Below, piece after piece: positions 1-6,902 of a stretch of DNA of 21,872 nt. The first letter of the stretch is position 1; every line of letters begins with the position of its first letter. Source of the DNA: Candidatus Minthenecus merdequi (GTDB lineage Bacteria; Bacteroidota; Bacteroidia; Bacteroidales; Paludibacteraceae); assembly GCA_018064385.1 (NCBI GenBank), contig JAGHVI010000028.1, positions 1 to 21,872 of the forward strand. The letters run 5' to 3'. Made by a program: the position numbers and the translations under genes. The notes under the pieces are model-generated. The model saw only the letters and a program-made list of their open reading frames with translations. It ran no database searches and had not been told where the DNA came from.

Positions 1-3000
1 TATTTTTTCTTGATGATGAGTTTGTCAGAAATCGCAAGGAGAGCAGGAAGGACGAGAAGAATGAGAAGGACTGAAGCTAAGGCACCTATTGAGATAGAGA
101 AGAGGATGGCGGAAACTGTCATATCAGAAATTGTGTAGGAGAGGAGGAAAGGGGTGACAATCATAATCAGACCAGATGTGGTTATTGTGTTAATAGCGTT
201 GACGTATGAGCGTTTGATTGAGTCATGAACGTTGAGAATACGTCTGTTTTCGCGGTAAAGGTTAGTGAATAGTATTGCGTAGTCAATGGTTGCACCCATA
301 AGAATGCTTTGTACGATGAGGTATGCGACATATAGTATAGCGTTGCCTGTCAGTCCAGTGACGGCTACATCAATGAAGACAGCGGTCATAATGACAGCAA
401 CGAGTATAGCAGGGATAATGACTGAACGGAAAGAGAGAGCAACGATAAGGAAAATAGCTATGATAGTCAGGATTGTCACAATGAGCATTTCGTGGTTGAA
501 GCCAGAACGCATTTCTGAAAACATATTAGACTCGCCCACAAGATAGTGCTCATGAGGCAGGTTTTGGTCTGCAATTTTCTGCATGTTTTCTATGTAGGCG
601 TATGTCTCTGGTGATTCGTCTTTGTAGTTTGAAATAACGATGGCAAGAGCGTGGTCGGGTGAGCGCATCATACTCAGTCCAGAGACGAGCGACGCTTGCA
701 TTGAGGAGAAAGTTTGCTTTATTGTGTCGTTTATGAAAGCGTCAAAACGAGGGTCGTGGATAATAGAGTCACCGATGAAAGATACCATTTGTTCGACGGA
801 CATAGTCCACTCATTATTATAGAGGTTGTTAGAGCCGTAGTAGAGGTAGAGGAGGTCAATCATTTTGCTGTCAAGTTTGAAGTCGAGACCTGTTATGATT
901 GCGGACATCTCCTTGGCAGTGAATGTTTTGGTGGAGTCAAGGAGCATATCGAGTTTGGCAAAGGCGGAGTTGCTATCCTTCTTTGGTTTTTTAGTCTTAG
1001 TAGGTTTAGGGATATTGCTGTCTCTTGTTTTCTTAGCAGGGTCGGGTGTTTCGTCGAGTTCGGGTGTAACATTTGATTTTACAGGTGTTTCTGAAGGAAC
1101 GAGTGTAGAGTCGTTGATGGGAGTGCTGGAAAATTGACTGTCAGGTGTCGGTTCGTTGGTGATAACACCTTCATCGTATTCGTCCATAGCCTTATCCATA
1201 ATGTCACGGAGTGCATAGAGTTGTTTTTTCTCGGACTTCTTGACCATCATAGATACAAGTTTTTGAGAGAAAAGTTGGTCAGCAACATAGTGTACAAAAT
1301 CGTATGGAGCCATTTGACCATCAGAATATCCAGCCATTTTGTAGATTGTTTTGGCTTGATCTTCGTCCATATTGAGGAAAGATGACATCTGAGAGTATGA
1401 GAGAGGCTTGGTAATAAGTTCTACATCCATATACGGATTTGATGGTCTTTGTCTTTCAACAACGAGCTGAGGTGTCTTGATTGCGAGAGTATCGCGGAGA
1501 GTTGAGTCGTTGGTGATTGTATCAACTTGGGCAATGATGTGAGGGGGTTGTTGTTTCTTGTTCTTCTTGCGATGATGCACCTTGACAGGAACGATGGGGG
1601 TAGGTTCGGGGTTCATCAGTTGGTCAAGCATAGCAAGACCAGCCTTAGTGTCATTGTCAAGGTAAGCAGCCATCATAGATTCAGGCTTTTCGCTTTCGAC
1701 TTTAAGAAAATTGTATATGCTATGCAAAGAGAGTTTCAGTTGTGCGTTTTGAGGAGAGTGGCAAGAATAGTAAACAAGGCGGAGCATAGGTTCGGTCAGT
1801 TCGGGAAGATTGACAGAGTCAAGCATTCCTTTAGCCAGTTGAGACATCTCGTCAATGGCAGTAATCATATTGTCGCAAGGGTATTGACGTTGAAGCAGAG
1901 AAGGGTATGATATGAACATCTCAACGTTGGAATCGCACATAAATTGGTCAGCCATAGAAGGAAGAGCGCTGCTGTCCTGGTTATTGTAGATGATTACGGA
2001 AATGTTTTTCTTTGGAAAAACCTTATCGATTTCTGAAATGGAATTAGTTGAGAACTTGATAGGAGTGCTGTTGCGGTAGAAATAGGAGACGGCGAAAATA
2101 ACGACAAAGAGAATTGAGAGAGGAATTCGAGCTTTTTGCGTCATTATGGCAAGTTTGTCTGTAGGGATTGGAAGAGAGACTTTACGGCTGCGGTCAACAC
2201 CTTTTGAGCACATAACCAGAAGAGCGGGGAGGACTGTGTAATTGCAGATAAGACTGCAAACCACGCCTTTTGCAAGTACGATTCCGAGGTCAGCACCGAT
2301 TTTGAGACTCATACAGATTAGGACGAGCAAGCCAACAATGGTAGTTGCAGCACTTGAGAGTATTGAAGATGTTGAGAGTTTAATGGCGTTAGACATAGCT
2401 TCGACAGGGTCAGAGTGTTCGAGTTTCTCCTGGCGGAAGCGGTTGGCAAGAATTATGGAATAGTCCATAGAGAGGACAAGTTGGAGAACAGCAGCGATGG
2501 AGTGAGTTGTGACAGAGACAGACGGGAGGAGAGCATTGGTGCCAAGGTTAAGGACAACGGCAATACCGGTAGAGACGATAAAGAGAGGGGGTTCGAGCCA
2601 CGAACGGCACATCGCAAAAAGGATAACTAAGAGAATGACGACAGCGATGACGAGCATTGTGGCATCAGCAGCAGCGCCGTCTTGAGACGTAACAATTTGG
2701 ACAGAATCAGAGTACTTGCTACGAAGTTCGTTGCCAAAGGCACGTTGGTCAAGATCTGGCTTGACCATCAAATTAAATAGTGTGTAATCCTGAGTGCTAT
2801 CTGTTTTGACGGAGAGGACTTGAGGTAGAGATTCGAATTCGAGGGTTAAAGAAGTCTTGCGGCTATTGTCTAAATTTTTGTAAAGGATTCGTATGTCAGC
2901 TTGTCCAACCTGGGTTGAAGAAGAGGCGGCAGGAAACTCGTTCATAATAACCTGAACACCTTTATTCATCGGAGAATCGTCAGGGAGGTATTTTGTCATA

Positions 3001-3107
3001 TCGTTATTGACATTCACGCGGAACATAAGAAATATGCAGACAGCGGCAGTCAAGAATGATATAAACAGGAGTAATATGCGGAATCTTACGAAAAAGTTTA
3101 GTTTCAT
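1..3107 (-). CDS. MMPL/RND-family membrane transporter (3' end at window edge)
   Basis: Inner-membrane exporter of the MMPL branch of the RND superfamily; the substrate cannot be told, but relatives move lipids or hydrophobic compounds using the proton gradient. I read 1035 codons from the ATG at 3107 (starts MKLNFFVRFRIL); the window ends on TA, so the next codon is probably the stop after a KKK tail. Layout: one N-terminal membrane helix (about residues 8-28), a periplasmic domain, a helix bundle (about 150-360), a long second periplasmic domain, and a second helix bundle (about 860-1030). Each bundle carries the MMPL Asp-Tyr motif: LSMDYSIIL (Asp215) and ATIDYAILF (Asp942). The second periplasmic domain is unusually long, with a Lys/Gln-rich stretch near 510-520 and a Pro/Thr/Lys/Asp-rich linker at about 650-715. 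It is transcribed away from the metal operon, from its own promoter. The family call is firm; the role is not. Confidence 0.9.
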   Translation of the reverse strand, partial: MKLNFFVRFRILLLFISFLTAAVCIFLMFRVNVNNDMTKYLPDDSPMNKGVQVIMNEFPAASSSTQVGQADIRILYKNLDNSRKTSLTLEFESLPQVLSVKTDSTQDYTLFNLMVKPDLDQRAFGNELRSKYSDSVQIVTSQDGAAADATMLVIAVVILLVILFAMCRSWLEPPLFIVSTGIAVVLNLGTNALLPSVSVTTHSIAAVLQLVLSMDYSIILANRFRQEKLEHSDPVEAMSNAIKLSTSSILSSAATTIVGLLVLICMSLKIGADLGIVLAKGVVCSLICNYTVLPALLVMCSKGVDRSRKVSLPIPTDKLAIMTQKARIPLSILFVVIFAVSYFYRNSTPIKFSTNSISEIDKVFPKKNISVIIYNNQDSSALPSMADQFMCDSNVEMFISYPSLLQRQYPCDNMITAIDEMSQLAKGMLDSVNLPELTEPMLRLVYYSCHSPQNAQLKLSLHSIYNFLKVESEKPESMMAAYLDNDTKAGLAMLDQLMNPEPTPIVPVKVHHRKKNKKQQPPHIIAQVDTITNDSTLRDTLAIKTPQLVVERQRPSNPYMDVELITKPLSYSQMSSFLNMDEDQAKTIYKMAGYSDGQMAPYDFVHYVADQLFSQKLVSMMVKKSEKKQLYALRDIMDKAMDEYDEGVITNEPTPDSQFSSTPINDSTLVPSETPVKSNVTPELDETPDPAKKTRDSNIPKPTKTKKPKKDSNSAFAKLDMLLDSTKTFTAKEMSAIITGLDFKLDSKMIDLLYLYYGSNNLYNNEWTMSVEQMVSFIGDSIIHDPRFDAFINDTIKQTFSSMQASLVSGLSMMRSPDHALAIVISNYKDESPETYAYIENMQKIADQNLPHEHYLVGESNMFSEMRSGFNHEMLIVTILTIIAIFLIVALSFRSVIIPAILVAVIMTAVFIDVAVTGLTGNAILYVAYLIVQSILMGATIDYAILFTNLYRENRRILNVHDSIKRSYVNAINTITTSGLIMIVTPFLLSYTISDMTVSAILFSISIGALASVLLILLVLPALLAISDKLIIKKK

Positions 3108-3151
3108 AAATTGGATTTGGTGTCTTATTTTGGATTAAGCATAAATTTCTG

Positions 3152-3183
3152 CAAAGGTACGACTTTTTTTTGAGACTGCCAAA
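3152..3183 (-). promoter_or_regulatory. Bacteroidota-type promoter of the MMPL gene
   Basis: Read on the minus strand, TTTG (3180-3183) is followed after 20 bases by TACCTTTG (3152-3159). This matches the Bacteroidota -33/-7 consensus TTTG-N19-TAnnTTTG. It predicts a start site near 3148 and a leader of about 40 bases before the ATG at 3107. Confidence 0.7.
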
Positions 3184-3271
3184 TTATACAAAAGGTTTTT
3201 TTCTACGTCATATTAATCTGTCATCATTAACAGTGAATTTGTAGAACTGAACTAAAATATTTTGTGGAAAA

Positions 3272-3303
3272 TTTGGTAGAATGAGAAATTATGTGTAACT
3301 TTG
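3272..3303 (+). promoter_or_regulatory. Bacteroidota-type promoter of the small lipoprotein / metal operon
   Basis: TTTG (3272-3275), 20 bases, then TAACTTTG (3296-3303), a full match to the Bacteroidota -7 box. It lies 38 bases before the ATG at 3342 and points away from the MMPL promoter. No other consensus promoter was seen before 6821, so it probably serves the genes through 6790. Confidence 0.7.
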
Positions 3304-3341
3304 CAGCCAAATTGGGTGTGTTCTCGACAAAAGGTACTCAA

Positions 3342-3610
3342 ATGTTAAACCGAAAGTATTTTTTTTGATTGCTGCAGTTTCTGTTGCGCTTGTAGTAAGT
3401 TCCTGCAAGGATAATGAAAAGTGTTGGAAGATAACTGGCATCTGCAATGGGGTTAAGGGTGAATGGTTTGAAGACGGCACAAGAGCTGAGGTGGAGAGAG
3501 AGTGCAGGGAGCATGGGATTGAAAATTTTGTTCTTGAGGAGTCGGATAAGTATTCAGAGAGGACTTGTCCTGAAACTCTGGATTTGTTGCCTGAGCTGTT
3601 TGATGATTGA
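3342..3610 (+). CDS. Small Cys-containing lipoprotein, frame broken at a T8 tract
   Basis: Function not recognised. The body of the protein reads from 3365 (TTG) as IAAVSVALVVSSCKDNEK and continues to the stop at 3608-3610. It contains a lipobox-like VVSSC, then about 67 mostly acidic residues with four further cysteines (CWKITGIC, REC, RTCPE). A TTG start would leave a signal peptide without its basic N-terminus. Just upstream, the ATG at 3342 encodes MLNRKYFF, the missing basic n-region, but runs into TGA at 3366 because the T tract at 3359-3366 has eight T. Nine (or six) T would join the two frames into a normal lipoprotein of about 89 residues with its lipidated Cys near residue 22. The ATG has an AAAGG-like site about 10 bases upstream and a consensus promoter. 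The break may be a sequencing error, phase variation, slippage or decay. Its place before the metal operon suggests, but does not show, a metal-related role. Confidence 0.6.
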
Positions 3611-3622
3611 TCTTTAGGCTAT

Positions 3623-4012
3623 ATGGTTAAAAGGTTTGGACATATTGTCGTGGTGGTTTTGGCAGGTTATCTTGCCTTGGTAGGGTGTGGTTTTAATGTC
3701 CAGCATTATTGCAGCATAGAGTGTGCGGAGCATCATGAGTGCTGTCACCATCATCAGCATACCAGGCATTGCGGGGTGGAGATTGGCGAGGCTTGCCACT
3801 GCGGTGTGACACATATCGCTGCACCTGAGGCTAATGTACCGGTGCATAACGCATTTGTGCCTGATGTCTGTTGTCATGTCATTTGGGTGGGGGCTTTGGT
3901 GGCTGAGCCAAAACTGCCTGCTTTTCACAATCAGTTTCATATCTGCCATTCGCCACCTGTTTTGTGGAGTGGAAGAGATGTGATTTCTCGGAAATCGGTT
4001 TTGCTTATTTGA
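3623..4012 (+). CDS. His/Cys-rich HYC_CC_PP-family protein
   Basis: 129-residue exported or membrane-anchored protein with an N-terminal hydrophobic segment (residues 7-22, ending LALVGCG, which could be a lipobox). It carries the three motifs that give the Bacteroidota HYC_CC_PP family its name: HYC at residues 28-30, CC at 83-84 and PP at 111-112. Between the first two lies a His/Cys cluster (about residues 33-64, including HHECCHHHQH) that looks able to bind soft or transition metals. From memory of the family, members sit upstream of TonB-dependent receptors, as here; their biochemical function is not established. The gene starts 12 bases after the small lipoprotein stop, consistent with one transcript. 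Compared with the usual short members it has an expanded His/Cys segment. The family call rests on the motifs and context; metal binding is inference. Confidence 0.75.
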   Translation: MVKRFGHIVVVVLAGYLALVGCGFNVQHYCSIECAEHHECCHHHQHTRHCGVEIGEACHCGVTHIAAPEANVPVHNAFVPDVCCHVIWVGALVAEPKLPAFHNQFHICHSPPVLWSGRDVISRKSVLLI

Positions 4013-4016
4013 TTTG

Positions 4017-4098
4017 TTTCCCTGGACTGCTTGTCTGGAGTACAGAGTCGTGCGTTTCTCTGTGTTTTCCAGATGAGGGGAAGAGTTTTTCGTTTTTT
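4017..4098 (+). promoter_or_regulatory. Terminator-like hairpin in the leader of the TonB receptor
   Basis: The 115-base gap before the receptor gene can fold into a long imperfect hairpin. CTGGA-gt-ACAGAG (4035-4047) pairs with CTCTGT-gtt-TCCAG (4058-4072), and an outer TTCCCT (4018-4023) pairs with AGGGGAA (4076-4082) with one bulged G. Two T runs follow (4085-4098). This could terminate or attenuate transcription between the HYC_CC_PP gene and the receptor. No ligand-binding riboswitch core was recognised. Confidence 0.4.
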
Positions 4099-4127
4099 AC
4101 AGATTCAGTATAATAATAAGCAAAGAT

Positions 4128-6383
4128 ATGAAAAAGACAATTCTTACGGTTATAACATTGTTGGTCGCAGTGCTTGGTGCTAATTCCCAAAGTGACAGCG
4201 AGTATGTGTATGGCTCGGTGGTTGATATGGTGGGTGAACCTGTGATTGGGGCAGAGGTGATGTGGATTGGAACGTCGGATGGTGTATTGACATATATTGA
4301 CGGTTCATTTGAGATAGAGAGAATAGGGGGAAGAGATACGCTTGTTGTGTCGTATATGGGGTACAAAACAGATACAATAATAATCTCAAAAGCCGAAACA
4401 CCTCTCAATATAATAATGTGTGAAGATAGTAAGCAATTGGAGGAGGTGAATGTGACTGCCACAGGTCCTGCAACGTTCAATAGCAGGATAACCACGATAC
4501 AGACGACCAAGATAACAGGAGCGGAACTATGCAGGGCGGCTTGTTGCAATCTGTCAGAAAGTTTTGAGACAAATGCTTCGGTTGATGTGGCATATTCGGA
4601 TGCTGCAACAGGAGCAAAACAGATAAAAATGCTTGGACTTTCGGGTATATATGTTCAGTTGTTGGCAGAGAATGCACCGAGCGTAAGAGGCTTGGCTCAG
4701 AATTTTGGTATGGAATATATTCCAGGTTCGTGGATGGAGAGTATTCAGGTGAGCAAAGGTACGGCCTCGGTGATAAATGGTTTTGAGGCAACGACAGGAC
4801 AGATAAACATAGAATATCTCAAACCTAATACAGGAGATTATGTGACAGCGAACGGAGTGATGAACTCGATGTTGGGAGGTGAGGTTAATATTACGGGTTG
4901 CGCAGACGTTGATGAGCATTGGAGTACAGGTACACTGGCTCATTACAAAGGAAATTGGATGGAGCATGATGCTAATGATGATGGATTCAAAGACTTGCCC
5001 AACCTGAATGAAGTGAACGTGTTGCACAGATGGTATTATAAAAAAGGCAATCACACATCGCAATATATAGTTAGAGGGCTTTACGACGAGAGAGATGGAG
5101 GTACACTGAAGAAATACCATAATGATAAATCGAGAGAATATGAGATAGGAATGAAAGCGTGGAGAGTAGAGGCATTGGTCAAGCAAGGTGTAGTGTTTGA
5201 CAAAGACAAAGGGACGAGCATTGGATTGATACTTGGAGGTTCGTACCACAGTATTGATAATAAATATGGCAGATACAGGCGATACAATGGAGGGCAGGGT
5301 AATTTGAACTTTAATGGTATTTTCCAGTCTAACTTTGGAGAAGCACATAAACTGAGCACAGGTGTGTCGGTTATATTTGATGATTATAAAGAGTATTTGG
5401 ACGATGACAGTCCATTGGGACTGTTGCCGGAAGGGTGTATGACAAAGAATGGTAGAATAGATGCAGACAGATGGGAGGTTACGCCTGGAATATTTGCGGA
5501 ATATTCATACAAATATGGAGAAAAGCTTTCTGTCTTGGTTGGAGTGAGAGCTGATTACAGTACGAAATGGGGATTTTTTGCCACACCACGTTTCAACTTC
5601 AGATACACGCCTTGGCATTGGATGGCGATAAGAACCTCGGTCGGAATGGGTTATCGTTCACCAAATCTGTTGACAGACTATGCACAATTTCTTCCTAGTT
5701 CGCGTCAGATAATAATCGAAGAAGAAATAAAGCAGGAACGTGCAATGAACGCAGGAATCAGTATGTCGTTTTATATACCGATAGCCGATAGAGAATTGCA
5801 AATAACCGGAGACTATTATTACACTCACTTCATAGAGTGTCTGGTAGCAGATATGGACATTGACCCACATAAAGTAGTGTTCCGTAACTTGAATGGTGAG
5901 AAAGCGTATTCGCATAATGTGCAGGTTGAGGCATCTATGGAGATATTGAGAGGATGGACGATGACATTAGCCTACAGGTGGTGTGACGTAAAAACGACAA
6001 CGAACGGGGAATTGAGAGAAAAAGCGTTGACAAACAGATTCAAAGGGTTGATAACGACATCGTACGTCACTCCGTTGAAACATTGGCAATTTGACTTTAC
6101 AGCGCAATTCAATGGAGGAGGAAGAATGCCAGACCCTGGAAAAGAAGCTGCTTGGGAGAAGGAATATGGGTGGTATCCTCAGTTATTGGCTCAGATAACC
6201 AGATATTTCAAACATAACTGGAGTGTCTATGTTGGGGCTGAAAATATGACGAACTTTAGGCAAAAGGAACCAATAGTGTCAGCAAATCAGCCATATTCGA
6301 CTGATTTTGACGCATCTATGCCTTGGGGACCTGTTGATGGGTGGAAGGTATATGCAGGATTCAGATGGGCTTTGAAACGATAA
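4128..6383 (+). CDS. TonB-dependent outer-membrane receptor, probable metal uptake
   Basis: 751-residue outer-membrane receptor that would import a scarce substrate using TonB energy. Order of parts: signal peptide (residues 1-20), carboxypeptidase-regulatory-like domain (about 26-98, with GEPVIGAEV and VVSYMGYK), plug domain (about 105-235), then a 22-strand-type beta barrel to the C-terminus. The plug has the stretch ITGAELCRAACCNL (129-142) with three cysteines, then SDAATGAKQIKMLGLSG, typical of a Bacteroidota receptor group found with metal-binding genes. The C-terminus ends FRWALKR, an aromatic/hydrophobic barrel end. There is no SusD partner, which argues against a glycan system. It is followed after 26 bases by an HMA metal-binding protein and preceded by a His/Cys-rich protein, so copper or a similar metal is the best guess for substrate. 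Receptor identity is certain; substrate is inferred from neighbours. Confidence 0.93.
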   Translation: MKKTILTVITLLVAVLGANSQSDSEYVYGSVVDMVGEPVIGAEVMWIGTSDGVLTYIDGSFEIERIGGRDTLVVSYMGYKTDTIIISKAETPLNIIMCEDSKQLEEVNVTATGPATFNSRITTIQTTKITGAELCRAACCNLSESFETNASVDVAYSDAATGAKQIKMLGLSGIYVQLLAENAPSVRGLAQNFGMEYIPGSWMESIQVSKGTASVINGFEATTGQINIEYLKPNTGDYVTANGVMNSMLGGEVNITGCADVDEHWSTGTLAHYKGNWMEHDANDDGFKDLPNLNEVNVLHRWYYKKGNHTSQYIVRGLYDERDGGTLKKYHNDKSREYEIGMKAWRVEALVKQGVVFDKDKGTSIGLILGGSYHSIDNKYGRYRRYNGGQGNLNFNGIFQSNFGEAHKLSTGVSVIFDDYKEYLDDDSPLGLLPEGCMTKNGRIDADRWEVTPGIFAEYSYKYGEKLSVLVGVRADYSTKWGFFATPRFNFRYTPWHWMAIRTSVGMGYRSPNLLTDYAQFLPSSRQIIIEEEIKQERAMNAGISMSFYIPIADRELQITGDYYYTHFIECLVADMDIDPHKVVFRNLNGEKAYSHNVQVEASMEILRGWTMTLAYRWCDVKTTTNGELREKALTNRFKGLITTSYVTPLKHWQFDFTAQFNGGGRMPDPGKEAAWEKEYGWYPQLLAQITRYFKHNWSVYVGAENMTNFRQKEPIVSANQPYSTDFDASMPWGPVDGWKVYAGFRWALKR

Positions 6384-6409
6384 ACAAAGAACAAAAAAAC
6401 AATAAGAAC

Positions 6410-6790
6410 ATGAAAAAAAGTATTTTGGTATTAATGGTTGCTATGGTATCAGTATTTGCTATGGCAGAGAACAAGACAGTGAAACTTTACGTTCCAGGTA
6501 TGGAGTGCAAGGGGTGTCAGTCGAAAGTTGAAAACGTGCTTAATTACGAGAAGGGAGTAAAGAAACTCTCTGTCGAATTGGAAAAGCGCATTGTTACCAT
6601 AGTCTATGACGATTCGAAGACTAATGTAAAAACACTTCAGGCTGCATTGCTCAAGGACCTGAAATTCAAATCACAAGAAGTGAAAGGCAACGGACAGCAA
6701 CAAAGTGGAGGTTCGTGCGGACATTCGTGTGGACACACTTGTGGAAATGGTGGATGTGGTCATAATCAAGGGGATAACAGCAAAAAGTAA
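6410..6790 (+). CDS. Secreted HMA-domain (heavy-metal-associated) protein
   Basis: 126-residue exported metal-binding protein. A signal peptide (residues 1-19, ending FAMA before ENK) precedes one HMA fold (about 23-92) with the canonical site GMECKGC (Met31, Cys33, Cys36), which in this family binds Cu(I) or another soft metal. A glycine-rich tail follows with repeated Cys-Gly-His units (Cys103, His105, Cys107, His109, Cys111, Cys116, His118), a second probable metal site. I chose the ATG at 6410 because it gives a clean MKKS signal peptide; an in-frame ATG at 6341 lies inside the receptor gene. Located 26 bases after the receptor, it may take metal delivered to the periplasm or buffer it there. 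The domain call is firm; the metal identity is inference. Confidence 0.9.
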   Translation: MKKSILVLMVAMVSVFAMAENKTVKLYVPGMECKGCQSKVENVLNYEKGVKKLSVELEKRIVTIVYDDSKTNVKTLQAALLKDLKFKSQEVKGNGQQQSGGSCGHSCGHTCGNGGCGHNQGDNSKK

Positions 6791-6820
6791 ATTTTAGTAG
6801 TAGAAAAATTAAATATTTCT

Positions 6821-6850
6821 TTTGCATATCAAAAATTATTGCTAACTTTG
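6821..6850 (+). promoter_or_regulatory. Promoter of secDF
   Basis: TTTG (6821-6824), 18 bases, TAACTTTG (6843-6850). It fits the Bacteroidota consensus and lies 53 bases before the secDF ATG, separating secDF from the metal operon. Confidence 0.7.
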
Positions 6851-6902
6851 CACGCTAAATCGAGCGAATTATAATCGGTGATAATTTATAAATAAAAACA
6901 AT

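Noticed and set aside
286..2630. Several plus-strand open frames of 60-127 codons
   Set aside because: They lie opposite the continuous 1035-codon MMPL frame on the minus strand and have no family features; they are antisense shadows.
4554..5348. 264-codon minus-strand open frame
   Set aside because: Fully inside the TonB receptor gene on the other strand, with no recognisable domain; the receptor frame is clearly the real one.
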